A stretch of 64,000 nt of DNA from Plotosus lineatus (GCA_024760905.1 CM045745.1:9332782-9396781), one strand, 5' to 3'; shown: positions 34,661 to 45,629, counted from the first letter of the stretch. The notes: generated by a model from the sequence alone, not told the origin. Numbers and translations are program-made.

Positions 34661-34684
34661 CACACACACACACACACACACACA
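34661..34684 (-). promoter_or_regulatory. (UG)12 tract at a 3' splice site
   Basis: A (CA)12 on the plus strand is (UG)12 in the MLLT3 pre-mRNA, ending 7 nt before the linker exon. UG repeats at acceptors are known binding sites for TDP-43 and CELF proteins, as in CFTR exon 9, where they favour skipping. Function here is inferred from position only. Confidence 0.6.
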
Positions 34685-34853
34685 TTATACCCCTGACAAG
34701 CTTTGACTTCAAGTTCAAGAACCACGTTGTTTTTATTTTGGACTGGAAATGACAGACTTCTCCTAAAAGATAAGACGCTGTACATGGGGTATCATTGTGG
34801 GGTAAAAAAACATTTTCTCAGCTTTTATTTAGATTTGAACATGGTTTATGCAT

Positions 34854-34859
<6 letters not shown>

Positions 34860-34884
<25 letters not shown>
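34860..34884. repeat. (CA)n microsatellite
   Basis: About 12 CA units at the edge of the Tc1 copy. Confidence 0.9.
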
Positions 34885-36300
34885 GCCTTGCAAAAGTATT
34901 CACCCCCTTGACATTTTTATTACATTATACATTAGTTAGCTCACAACCTGGAATTAAAATGAAGGTTTGAAGGTTTGCATCACTTCATTTACAGAGCATA
35001 CCTACAACTATGAAAATGTATTTTTTTATTATTGTGAAACATTCAACAACAACAACAACAAAAAAAACTTTAGCATGCGTAACTATTCACCCCCTAAAGT
35101 CAGTACTTTGTAGAACCACCTCTTGTGGCAGTTACAACTGCAAGTTATTTTGGATAAGTCCTGCTGAGTTCGCCACATCTTGCCACTGGGATTTTTGCCC
35201 ATTCCTCAAGGCAAAACTGCTTCAGCTCTTTCATGGTGGAGAGTTTCCGCTTGTGAACAGCAATCTTCAAGTCTGACCACAGATTCTCAATTGGATTGAG
35301 GTCTGGGCTTTGACTAGACCATTACAACACTTAAACGTTTCCCCTTAAGCCACTTAAATGTTGCTTTAGCGGTATGCTTCGGGTCATCATCCTGCTGGAA
35401 GGTGAACCTCCGTCCCAGTCTCAAATCGCAGGCAGATTGAAACAGGTTTGTCTCAAGAATATCCCGGTATTCTTCACCATCTATCTTTCCCTCGGCTTGG
35501 AGCAGTTTTCCAGTCCCCGCTGCTGAAAACCGTGATGCTGCCACAATGTTTCTCTTTAATGAGATGTGTTGCACCTGTTCCAGACATGGCGTTTTCCTTG
35601 GTGGGCCAAAAGGTTCAATTTGACTAGAGCACCTTTATCCATACATATGGGGGGTCGCCCACATGCCTTTTGGCAAACTCAAAACGTATCTATCTACTGT
35701 TAAAAATAAAAAAAAGACTTTTATTGGCTACTGTTCCATAAAGCCCAGGTCTATGGAGTATATAGCCGACTGTGGTCCCATGCACAGCTACACCAGTCAC
35801 TGCTTGTGAAACTCTGCAGCTCTTTCAGAGTTACCTTTGGTCTCTGTGCTTAATGCTCTACTTGCCTGGTTTGCGGGTTCTGGTGGGCGACCCTGTCTTG
35901 GCAGGTTTGTTGTGATACCATGTTCTTTCCAACTGAAGATGATGGATTTGATGGTGCTCTGAGAATCATCAAAGATTTGGATTTTTTTTTTAATAACCCA
36001 ACTATGACTTGTACTTCAACTACTTTGTCCCTGACTTGTTTGGAGGGCCCTGTGGTCTTTATGGTGTGATGCCTCTTGCTTAGTGGTGTTGCAGCCTCTG
36101 GGGCTTTTAAGAAAAGTCGTGTTTATACTGACAGATCATGGACACTTAGACACTTAGATTACATACAGGTGGACTTCATTTCACTAATTATGTGACTTCT
36201 GAAGATAATACGTTGCACCACAACTTTTGAGGAGTTTCATAGCAAATGAGGTGAATACATATGCACATGCCAATTTTGAGATTTCATTTTTAAAAATTAT
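34885..36300 (-). mobile_element. Tc1-like element with transposase relic
   Basis: The left end CCTTGCAAAAGTATTCACCC is typical of a Tc1 terminal repeat; the right end (GAATACATATGCACATGCC) is diverged. The minus strand carries transposase pieces: SAAGTGKLLQAEGKIDGEEY near 35,520, RRFTFQQDDDPKHTAKATFK near 35,380-35,420 (second catalytic Asp), then SQSPDLNPIENLWSDLK near 35,270-35,310 (the DLNPIEN motif with the third acidic residue). The N-terminal half is scrambled by stops. Two of the three catalytic residues are still readable but in different frames. Confidence 0.85.
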
Positions 36301-36321
36301 TTTTTTTACATACATTATATA

Positions 36322-36640
36322 TAATAAACCGCTTAATCCTAATTAAGGTCACAGAGAGACTGGCGCTCATCTCGGCTGACTATGGGCAGGGCAGAGTACA
36401 CCCTGAACAGCTCACCAGGCCATTGTTGACAGCGATGCATCTACTCTTCATGAAAGTCAGCAATGGTTCTTTTACATGAACAGAGCAACGTAGACAGTGA
36501 GAGACATGACTGGCCATTGATCATTGATAACCCAGTTTGCTGCACTGGGTGGTGGTGGTGGTGGTGGGGGCAGTAGCAACCCATTGAGAGTGGGGCTTGA
36601 ACTCCCAAGCTTGGGATCACTGATCCAGCACCTAACCAAA
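36322..36640 (-). mobile_element. SINE alpha, tail type 2
   Basis: Tail 2 (CGCTTAATCCTAATTAAGGT), core, and an eroded tRNA-like head ending near 36,640. A GGT array near 36,549-36,566 lies where other copies have a run of Gs. Confidence 0.8.
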
Positions 36641-36704
36641 AACCCACCAATATATATATTGGTATTATATACACATATACCCTGTGTACATATACATACA
36701 CACA

Positions 36705-37320
36705 CAGACACTCTCAGCTTACGAACGAGTTAGGTTCCAGACCACCATTCGTTAGATGAATTTGTTCGTAAGTTGTTACAGGGCATTCTTTAGAGGGAAC
36801 GCATGTTTAAACCTTGTATAAGTAATCTATACGACTTTGTACTGCATACAATCTCTCTCTCTCTCTCTTTGTCTCTCTCTCTCTCTCTCTCCATAATCAT
36901 CACGTTATCAATATCATTATGTCCCATGTTTAAACTCCTGGTTCCTCTCAAGCACAGCACCACAGATCTGATCAGATTTACAGAGAGTTTCACTCTTTTC
37001 CAGTTCATTATAATACTGGAGTCAATTTGTTTCTTCTTTGAAACTTTTGGCAGGAGTTCAGAAATGTACCGTTCTGCTTCACTTCCCGGACCGTGTCAGC
37101 CATGCCCCCCTCTGCCGGAGTCTAGTATTAAGTGTACGTCAGGATAATGTTTAATCATATTCTCATACTTATATTTATGATATATCTTTCTATAGATTTT
37201 ATTCCATTTCTATTACGACTTGTTCTTCAATTTCATTTCACTTTTACGCTCGACCTCGGACCAGATGTTCGTATCTCTGGATGTTCATAAAACGAATGTT
37301 TGTAAGTAGGGGAGCGTCTG
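36705..37320 (+). mobile_element. MITE M (Tigger-like, CAGACRCTC ends)
   Basis: Left end CAGACACTCTCAGCTTACGA and right end GTAAGTAGGGGAGCGTCTG are imperfect inverted repeats. Contains a CT array (36,850-36,891) and GCCATGCCCCCCTCTGCCGG near 37,100. The same internal block appears in reverse at 56,750-56,820. Confidence 0.7.
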
Positions 37321-37330
37321 TGTGTGTGTA

Positions 37331-37333
<3 letters not shown>

Positions 37334-37385
<52 letters not shown>

Positions 37386-37405
37386 ATATATATATATATC
37401 TATCT

Positions 37406-37488
<83 letters not shown>
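37334..37488. repeat. (TA)n array, about 155 bp
   Basis: Nearly pure TA with a few C interruptions. Followed by CA and ACAT units to 37,540. Confidence 0.97.
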
Positions 37489-37494
<6 letters not shown>

Positions 37495-37540
37495 CACACA
37501 CACATACACGTATATACATACATACATACATACATACATA

Positions 37541-38629
37541 CAGTCAGCCTACAACTTACGAAGAACCCTGTGTACAAAATCCCCGGGGTACGAAAAACAT
37601 TTTCTTGAGTTTCCATCCCCGAGATACGAAACAACCCCCTCTTACGAAAAGAAATTCAAAATTCAAACACGCCAATCGATGCGCGAGTTGCTCTCTCATT
37701 GGCTGTCTCTCAACATCCCGCCCTGCTGACCTCCCAGATAGAGACAGAATGAAGCTTCACTCTTTAGTTTAATTTTTTAAGTTGTTTTAATTCAGTAAAT
37801 GTTTAATAAATGTGGGTGCATTTGAGCTCATCTGGAATTCCGATCCCTCAAGGTATCAAATAAAAGTTGGTTTGTCAAGCAGGGAATGCGCTTTGAATTC
37901 CACGTCTTGTGGGCGTGGCCCACAGCGCGTGCGGGAGAGAGAGAGAGAGAGAGGGGTGTGTGTGTGTTAATAAAAAATGTTTAATAATGGTTTAATTAAT
38001 AAATATATTAATAAAATGGTTTAATATGTTAATAAAATGTTTATATGGTTTAATAAATAATTTTCTTTTACTTTTAACACATATTTCATACAAAATTGGT
38101 GTACTTTTATCATTTTTAAAGGGTTTATGGGGTTTATCCAGGGGCAGTGGTGGTCTAGTGGTATAGGGCGCTGGATCGCTGATCCAAAGGTTGGGGGGTT
38201 CATGTTTCACATGTTTCATATGTTTCCACTTTCCACAAGGTTGTTACTGTTCCCCCAGTGCAGCTAACTGGGTTATCAAAGGCGGGCCATGTCTCTCACT
38301 GTCTATGGTGAGAGGCATGTAAAAGAACCATTGCTGACTTTCGTAAAGAGTAACTGCAAAGTCGTCAGCCTGTTTCTGTCCCTTGCTAAAAGGGTTGTGA
38401 CAGCAAGGGCATCCGACGTAAAAACCTCTGCCAAATCAAAAGTGCGAATCAGATGAATCGCTGTGGCAACTCCCGAGTAAAAGGGAAAAAGCTGAAAGGA
38501 AGACAGACAGACAATCCAGTCCAACGACTGGAGCCTTGGAACGAATTAAGCGTTTAACATGTAAGATGCGACCTCTACTTACGAAATGGGCTCTGGAACG
38601 GATTAATTTTGTAAGTTGGGGGCAGACTA
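37541..38629 (+). mobile_element. Tigger-like element, copy T4, split by a SINE
   Basis: Ends CAGTCAGCCTACAACTTACG and GTAAGTTGGGGGCAGACTA are diverged inverted repeats. The inside shares blocks with T1 (TACGAAAAACATTTTC, CATTGGCTGTCTCTCAACAT) but the termini differ. A SINE alpha lies at 38,140-38,513, with the rest of the element on both sides. Confidence 0.75.
38140..38513 (+). mobile_element. SINE alpha, tail type 1, inside T4
   Basis: A box TGGTCTAGTGG is intact. The B box region is altered: after GGTTGGGGGGTTC, short ATGTTTCAC-like repeats are inserted (38,200-38,230). Core and tail 1 (GGGCATCCGACGTAAAAACC) follow. Confidence 0.85.
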
Positions 38630-38775
38630 TATAAGTGTGTGTTTTCACCAAATTTGACTATTTTTATGAGGATCCATGGCAGAAAATTCAAGGGAAAAAA
38701 AAACAAAAAACAAAAAAAAACCAATTCCAGGATGTAATGTAACTACTATGTAAAAGGCCAAGGAGGACGAATACA

Positions 38776-38778
<3 letters not shown>

Positions 38779-38822
<44 letters not shown>
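38779..38822. repeat. (GT)n(AT)n compound microsatellite
   Basis: GT array followed by an AT array, abutting MITE S2. Confidence 0.93.
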
Positions 38823-38823
<1 letters not shown>

Positions 38824-39303
38824 CAGGGATCCCTCGCTACTTCACGCTTCAATTCATGCGGCTTCAGAGCATTGCGTTTTTTCTATTTTTCTAAAAATAT
38901 TCATAAAATTAAAAAATAAGGAAATTAAGGAAGAATAGGGGGAAAAGTGAAAGAAAATGCTGCAAAACAAGGCCAATTATGCCAAAAAAAAAACCTAAAC
39001 ACAAAAAGTCCCATCAAAACGAGATACATTGTTGTGAGGTGCACATCTGAGTGCATGCATGCGCACCTGCGTGTATCTGTATGTGTGTGTATATTTATAT
39101 TTTATCGACATCTTATGCAGTATTTTTGAATGTTTAATTGTTATTATAAGCATTTATAGCATTGAATATATATTTCTTGATATTATATACACATATACAT
39201 GCATGTATACGGCAGTCGGGGGGGGGGGATCCTACTTCGCGGAATTCAGTGGTCAGGTTGGGATCTCGGTCCCAATTAACCGTGGGAAAGTGAGGGATCC
39301 CTG
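38824..39303 (+). mobile_element. MITE S, copy S2 (complete, 480 bp)
   Basis: CAGGGATCCCTCGCTACTTC at the left, GTGAGGGATCCCTG at the right, TA on both sides. No gene inside. Confidence 0.92.
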
Positions 39304-39305
39304 TA

Positions 39306-39810
39306 CAGTGCTGTGCAAAAGTTTTTGCCCCCTGACCAATTTCTGACATTTTTTGCAGATTTATCACTGTCATCCATTTCAGATCAAGCAAACCTATATA
39401 ATTATAAAAAAGATAAAACAACAAAACAACAAAAAAGATAAACCTACAAGGGTCCATGAATAAGTAATTGCCTCCTAAACTTAATAGCTGGTTGAACCAC
39501 CTTTTGCAGCAATAACTGCATCAAGTGTTTGTGATAAGAGGAGATGAGTCATCACTGTGATGGGATTTTGGTCCACTCTTCTCTGCAGAATTGTTTAAGA
39601 TCAACCAGATTGGATGGTCTTCGGGCATGAACAGTCTTTTGAAGGTCATGCCACATCATCTCAATAGGGTTCAGGTTGCAAAACCCTAATCTCAATAGGG
39701 TTCCACTGCAAAACCCTAATTTTGTTCTGAAAAAGTTACGTGTGACAAAGGTACAAAAGAATAATAATAAAAAAAATCAGGAAGGGAGCAAAAACATTTG
39801 CACAGAACTG
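39306..39810 (-). mobile_element. internally deleted Tc1 element (about 505 bp)
   Basis: Ends CAGTGCTGTGCAAAAGTTTT and, on the other strand, CAGTTCTGTGCAAATGTTTT. Its minus strand still encodes the end of a Tc1 transposase (NPIEMMWHDLQK near 39,640-39,670, then FCREEWTKIPS). The N-terminal and central parts are gone. The first base follows the TA that also ends MITE S2. Confidence 0.88.
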
Positions 39811-39825
39811 TGTTTGTGTGTCTGT

Positions 39826-40069
<244 letters not shown>

Positions 40070-41181
40070 AAAAACATCATGACCTGATTGTTACACTAAC
40101 AATGGTTTAACAGACCTTATTAATAATCAAATAGATTTTGTCATTTCTAATTGAAACTTATTGCAGTGTTGAGCTCAGATAAGATGAATGATTTTCATAC
40201 CACTGGCACATGTAACATACCATTGTAATATGAATGTCTACTTTAAAATGCTTTGAATAAATAATAATACTATTATATAATTGCTCAGGCTTACCTGCTC
40301 AACCTTTAGAGATAATCCTTCAACCGAGTAATTCGCTCCATCTTACTTTGTCTCATTAAATAATGCTTAATATGAAACACCGCAATTGCATTTTTGCTTC
40401 CCTGGCATAGTATATCATAGGGCTTGACATATTGGTGGTAGCAAGGTCACCCTGCACACCAGCACAGCTTTGCTAGGAAAGTGTGTCATGTGAATCTAAA
40501 AACAGCAACGTAAACATGAAGATTTATTTAGCAAGTGACGTTTTAGGTGATAATGCATGTTCAAGAAGCAAATCTGATCAGCAATTTCAAGGAGGTGGGT
40601 ATAAATGGTTTCAATTTGAACCAGAGACGAAGGAGTTTTGTGGAGACCGTGAGATGTCACATTCTAGTGACTCTGAGGATGAGACTGTTGCCACAGATAA
40701 GCGTGACGGTAAATCCAAAATAGTTTATTCAGCTAACATTTTGCCTACTCAGCTTTCTTGTCATCAGTTGATTTCAGAACACAAAAGAAATGATTTCCGG
40801 AATCGCTACACTTGTTGTTTGTATAGCTCAGCACTGGCCAATGTATTATGATCCATGGTAGTCATTGACGCAGTCCATCCATTCAAATGAGTCGATGTCA
40901 CTGCCAGGCTGGGACAGCGAACATCCTCTCTCCCCATGTCTATTGTCGCAGCACTTGCACATACTTTCACAAGGGGCAAGGACTGTGTTGCCAGAAGGAA
41001 CGGCTGACGTGATACATGATTGCTTTTAAGCGCTAGTAACACTAATTCACCACAGGTATCCTTAAAAGGTTCGTTTTAATTTGTGGTAATGAAAGGGTAA
41101 TTATGAATTATATCTGTTTTAGTTCGATTAAAAATAAATGTAAAAGATTTGATTGAACATTGAATAAGGTTCTACACTTAC
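40070..41181. other. MLLT3 intron, mostly unique DNA
   Basis: An open frame on the plus strand at 40,483-40,851 (122 codons, with SHSSDSEDETVATDKRDGKS) has no family I recognise and lies antisense to MLLT3. Bases 40,858-40,910 contain CAGTCCATCCATTCAAATGA, a string seen in a common fish interspersed repeat. Confidence 0.4.
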
Positions 41182-41281
41182 CTGATTATTGCTGGCCTTC
41201 AAAAGAGGCGGTGCCTCATTGTGTGGGAGTGGTGAGGAGGTGGAGCTATTCTCACTGTCACTGCCATCACTCAAACTCACC
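41182..41281 (-). CDS. MLLT3: MLLT3 exon, Ser-rich phospho-type segment
   Basis: 100 nt; the first base completes an Arg codon and the exon ends in phase 0. Encodes VSLSDGSDSENSSTSS then PLPHNEAPPLLKASNNQ. The SLSDGSDSE stretch with acidic-flanked serines is a typical casein kinase 2 pattern and is a conserved AF9 landmark; PPLLK follows it in known AF9. Acceptor GATCATAG with CTTTTTCTGCTCTG upstream; donor CAG/GTAAGT. The intron below it is 6.5 kb and is packed with transposons. Confidence 0.95.
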
Positions 41282-41522
41282 CTATGATCAGAGCAGAAAA
41301 AGTGAAAGATGTGCTGCAAAGCCTATACTGTGGCAAACAGGCTATAATGGCAACTTCCAGGATAAAACTTAATGCACTTTTACTGAGTTGGCTTTTAATG
41401 GGCCATTTAGTGTACCTATAAAATTCAAATAAAATAGGGACAGACTGCATTCTTAGGAAACAGACCTACTCTACAAAACCAATAATGCATTGAAGGGATG
41501 GTCAAATCAGAGAAATATTTAC

Positions 41523-41661
41523 CTGCGATGGCGATGAGTCATGTGTGTATGTAAGGGACGCTCCATGTCAGAGTCCATGTCGTTGTCCTCTTCTTCCTCC
41601 GACTCATCTTCATTATCATCTGAGTGCAAATCTGGAATTATCGTCTGTAAAGGACCCAGCA
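41523..41661 (-). CDS. MLLT3: MLLT3 exon, acidic segment
   Basis: 139 nt. It starts with two bases that complete a codon and ends in phase 2 (AG, completed to Arg by the next exon). The sequence reads LGPLQTIIPDLHSDDN, then an acidic run of about 17 residues, then MERPLHTHMTHRHR. GPL...DLHSDDN matches the known AF9 landmark. The acceptor is TGTGCACATTCAG after a T-rich tract. Using this site adds Val-Leu before GPL compared with mammals. Donor CGCAG/GTAAAT. The His-rich end replaces a more Arg/Ser-rich end in mammals. Confidence 0.94.
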
Positions 41662-42198
41662 CTGAATGTGCACAACAAAGAAAACACTACAAAAATTAAT
41701 CAACAAGCCCAGTCTGATATTACGGCACTACAGACAGTCAGCTTCAGAATTATTGGCGTTCTGAATAAATATAGGAAAATATTATGTGGCCTAATTTCAC
41801 TCAACATGAATGACAAGGTTTTTCAACGTGTTTGATTACAGTCAAATTTTAATCCGAGTCATAACCATTGATAACCCAAAAAAATTGTATTGTAATTAAC
41901 ATGTACTCATTTGATTTTTATTTGATTTATAACTTTTTTCTTTCTTTTTTTTTTTATTGGCTATGCATGACGCTTACTTCACCATCTTTACCGTTCTTGT
42001 GCTAGCTGAGTTGTCAAAGTAGAATAATTCTATATATAAAGCCAAAAAACGGGACCCTATCCAGACTATTTTCTGGTACAGAGTCTGGACCAATGAAGTG
42101 CAGATCACAACTGCAACAGCTGGCCGAGAATTCGCAGCTACTTCACAATTCATTAATAAATAAATGCACAATATACTTGCACCAATACTAGTACTCGG

Positions 42199-42317
42199 CC
42201 CTACGATGGCCTGGCGAGATGTCTAAGGGTGTACCCCGCCCTTGCCCAGAGTCCATTGAGATTTGGCCAGCTTCCCCGCGACCCTAATTAGTACGAAGCA
42301 GTTCAGAAAATGAATAA
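42199..42317 (+). repeat. SINE alpha tail 2 fragment
   Basis: ACGATGGCCTGGCGAGATGT through GCGACCCTAATTAGTACG to AGAAAATGAATAAATA. Tail only. Confidence 0.75.
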
Positions 42318-42547
42318 ATACTGCTACTCTAGCACCACCTGCAGTCATCTAAACAACTTCAGTGCTACTGTGTCAACTGCTCTTTCTTGATACTGTTTTA
42401 TACACACACTCATACACATTCTTCATTACAAGGAGAATGACACTATTAGATAGGTCCTAGTAACAGTGCGCAATAGAAAGGGTAGGGTGTACTAAGCATG
42501 AATTAATATAAAAAATGCATTGCAAGTACATACAAACACACACACAC

Positions 42548-42549
<2 letters not shown>

Positions 42550-42581
<32 letters not shown>

Positions 42582-42589
42582 GGGGGAGA

Positions 42590-42620
<31 letters not shown>
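42550..42620. repeat. (AT)n and (AG)n microsatellites
   Basis: AT at 42,550-42,579 and AG at 42,593-42,620, within 35 bases of the donor site of the SEQPSP exon. Confidence 0.93.
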
Positions 42621-42654
42621 CACAAGGTAGGCCACCAGAGGTTATTAGATTTAC

Positions 42655-42721
42655 CCTGTCGCTTGTGTGTAGGTCTATACCCTGAACTCGAACTGGAGCT
42701 GGAAGGACTGGGCTGTTCTGA
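42655..42721 (-). CDS. MLLT3: MLLT3 exon, SEQPSP Ser-rich segment
   Basis: 67 nt, reading SEQPSPSSSSSSSGYRPTHK then RQ, and one base of the next codon (phase 1). It aligns with the mammalian stretch SEQPSP, poly-Ser, FTPSQTRQQG. Acceptor TTTTATATTACAG after TTGGTTATTTTCTTG; donor CAGG/GTAAAT. The Ser run is shorter than in mammals as I recall. Another frame is also open, but only this one fits the downstream phase and the homology. It is the most 5' exon I could find. Confidence 0.85.
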
Positions 42722-42828
42722 CTGTAATATAAAACAAGAAAATAACCAAGATGAGGAAATAAATTAAAATATTATATAAAATATGCAGTTTATAATGTAA
42801 ATATATGCAGTAAATAATACAAACACAC

Positions 42829-42830
<2 letters not shown>

Positions 42831-42873
<43 letters not shown>
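42831..42873. repeat. (TA)n array, left of a Tc1 element
   Basis: About 20 TA units. A longer TA array lies on the other side of the element. Confidence 0.93.
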
Positions 42874-42876
<3 letters not shown>

Positions 42877-42888
42877 CATACATATATA

Positions 42889-44199
42889 CTAGTCCTTCTC
42901 AAAAAAATAGCATATTGTGATAAAGTTCATTATTTTCTGTAATGTACTGATAAACATTAGACTTTAATATATTTTTAATTCATTGCACACCAACTGAAAT
43001 ATTTCAGGTCTTTTATTGTTTTAATACTAATGATTTTGGCATACAGCTCATGAAAACCCAAAATTCCTATCTCAAAAAATTAGCATATTTCAGCCGACCA
43101 ATAAAAAATGTTTTTAATACAAAAAAAGTCAACCTTCAAATAATTATGTTCAGTTCTGCACTCAATACTTGGTCGGGAATCCTTTTGCAGAAGTGACTGC
43201 TTCAATGCGGCGTGGCATGGAGGCAATCAGCCTGTGACACTGCTGAGGTGTTATGGAGGCCCAGGATGCTTCGATAGCGGCCTTAAGCTCATCCACAGTG
43301 TTGGATGACCCTGCCCTTGATAAAACACAGTGGCCCAACACCAGCAGCTGACATGGCACCCCAGACCATCACTGACTGTGGGTACTTGACACTGGACTTC
43401 AGGCATTTTGGCATTTCCTTCTCCCCAGTCTTCCTCCAGACTCTGGCACCTTGATTTCCGAATGACATGCAAAATTTGCTTTCATCCGAAAAAAGTACTT
43501 TGGACCACTGAGCAACAGTCCAGTGCTGCTTCTCTGTAGCCCAGGTCAGGCGCTTCTGCCGCTGTTTCTGGTTCAAAAGTGGCTTGACCTGGGGAATGCG
43601 GCACCTGTAGCCCATTTCTTGCACACGCCTGTGTACGGTGGCTCTGGATGTTTCTACTCCAGACTCGGTCCACTGCTTCCACAGGTCCCCCAAGGTCAGG
43701 AATCGGCCCTTCTTTCACTTTTTCCTTCCCACAGACGTCCCACTGAGGTGGCTTGAAACAGCACTCTGGGAACAGCCTATTCGCTCAGAGATTTCTTTCT
43801 GTATCTTACCCTCTTGCTTGAGGGTGTCAATGATGGCCTTCTGGACAGCAGTCAGGTCGGCAGTCTTACCCATGATTGTGGTTTTGAGTAATGAACCAGG
43901 CTGGGAGTTTTTAAAAGCCTCAGGAATCTTTTGCAGGTGTTTAGAGTTAATTGGTTGATTCAGATGATTAGGTTAATAGCTCGTTTAGACTACCTGAACA
44001 TGATATGCTAATTTTTTGAGATAGGAATTTTGGGTTTTCATGAGCTGTATGCCAAAATCATCAGAATTAAAACAATAAAAGACCTGAAATATTTCAGTTG
44101 GTGTGCAATGAATCTAAAATATATGAAAGTTTAATTTTTATCAGTACATTACAGAAAATAATGAGCTTTATCACAATATGCTAATTTTGAGAAGGACTA

Positions 44200-44200
<1 letters not shown>
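42889..44200 (-). mobile_element. Tc1 element with about 200-bp inverted repeats
   Basis: Both ends read CTAGTCCTTCTCAAAA, flanked by TA. The first about 205 bases (42,889-43,095) match the reverse complement of the last about 210 (43,990-44,200), with a few changes. It encodes a defective transposase on the minus strand. It sits inside a TA array. Confidence 0.93.
43162..43873 (-). pseudogene. Tc1 transposase, catalytic core deleted
   Basis: Starts ATG GGT AAG (MGKTADLTAVQKAIIDTLKQ) at 43,873. Helix-turn-helix ERIGCSQSAVSSHLSG near 43,765-43,815. A frameshift near 43,720 then leads to ATVHRRVQEMGYRCRIPQVK. First catalytic Asp in VLFSDESKF near 43,495; VMVWGAMSAAGVGPLCF near 43,350. Directly after GRVI the frame jumps to NTVDELKAAIEASWAS and runs to the normal end (AKGFPTKY, stop at 43,162). 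Compared with Tc1 transposases of about 340 residues, roughly 90-100 codons are missing, including the second Asp and third acidic residue. Confidence 0.9.
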
Positions 44201-44250
<50 letters not shown>

Positions 44251-44270
44251 CACACACATTATATATATAA

Positions 44271-44363
<93 letters not shown>

Positions 44364-44436
44364 TACATATACATATATATACATACACACACACACACAC
44401 ATATATACATATATATATATACACATACATATATAC

Positions 44437-44502
<66 letters not shown>
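44201..44502. repeat. (TA)n/(CA)n compound array
   Basis: About 300 bp of TA blocks with CA and CATA islands; self-complementary. Confidence 0.97.
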
Positions 44503-44503
<1 letters not shown>

Positions 44504-45473
44504 CATGTTAAAATGAAGTGTCACTGTGATCATAACCTAAAACATGCCATCTACAAATACAGTGACATGCCATCACACTGCCTCAACTCTGCAGTAGAGC
44601 TTTACCAGTGCTAAGTAGCGCCTTTAGCTTCACTTTTATTTCCACAGCACCTGTTTTAACGTGGCACTTCCACAGAGTAAATCAAGAACATGCACCAAAC
44701 CCGTCTTAATCAAAGCTGATTTACGAGTTCCCCGAAGCAGTGTATGCATCAGGCACCCCACACCTACCCACAACCCATACACGTCTTTCACAATTATTAA
44801 TGCAGCGATTTAATTATTTAATCTAAATCCCAACTTTAACCTATTAAATAATAATAATAATAATAATAATAATAAACCACAATGTCTACATATATCTATT
44901 ATACTCTTGTGGGTGAGACATAGTCTCCCTGAGACATACAGTAAATAGGCCATATATAATTCTCCACTCGAAGCAAAACATGCTAAATACATTTTTGTGA
45001 CTGCTTAAACCCGTAGCATTTCGCTGACCTGAACATCACTTTAGATTTAGCAACGTTATCAAAGATACACTCAAACACATTTCCACTGATTCCATCATAC
45101 GAGTTTTATGAACACAGCAAGACCTCATTTAAATACACAACCTCCTTACTCAGGAACCCCAAATAGTAAAACGGGATAAATTGCAGGAAATCAAATTCCT
45201 TTCGTAGCTCTGTATATCGTAGATGCAAATAAACTGCAGATAGAGTGAAATCAAATTTATCACACACATCATTCAAGCTGAAGCAGACTTCACAATGTGG
45301 TCAAGATTAAAGACTCTGCATGCTGCTAACAGAAGAAATGCGACAGTTTTACTGGACAGGCTCTCCCATGGTTGCGGTATTTACAATATCCACACACGCA
45401 CATGCACACGCACACCTCTTTTTAAAAGTCAATGTTGAGGCTCATATACAAATTCCCACTAACAAATCTATCT

Positions 45474-45475
<2 letters not shown>
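44503..45475. other. no recognisable feature
   Basis: Unique-looking; AAT units at 44,846-44,873. No gene or named repeat. Confidence 0.4.
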
Positions 45476-45529
<54 letters not shown>

Positions 45530-45587
45530 GCTCTTACAAACTCAAAATTGGGGCTCTTATACAATTTCCCTTTAATAAGTGACAAAA

Positions 45588-45627
<40 letters not shown>
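45476..45627. repeat. two (CA)n microsatellites
   Basis: 45,476-45,528 and 45,590-45,627. The spacer and the flank (TACAAATTCCCACTAAC and TACAATTTCCCTTTAAT) look like a diverged tandem copy. Confidence 0.93.

Positions 45628-45629
<2 letters not shown>

Noticed and set aside
37281..37772. Open frames rich in Tyr-Ile or Thr-His
   Set aside because: They are translations of TA and CA microsatellites; length comes from lack of stops in the repeat. The same applies near 39,800, 44,200, 45,500 and 55,800.
42655..42721. Alternative frame of the SEQPSP exon (starting QNSPVLPAPV)
   Set aside because: It is open and ends in phase 0, but the SEQPSP frame matches AF9 and joins correctly to the phase of the acceptor at 41,661.
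43200..43760. Plus-strand open frames at the Tc1 element
   Set aside because: They are shadows of the minus-strand transposase, which shows the conserved motifs.
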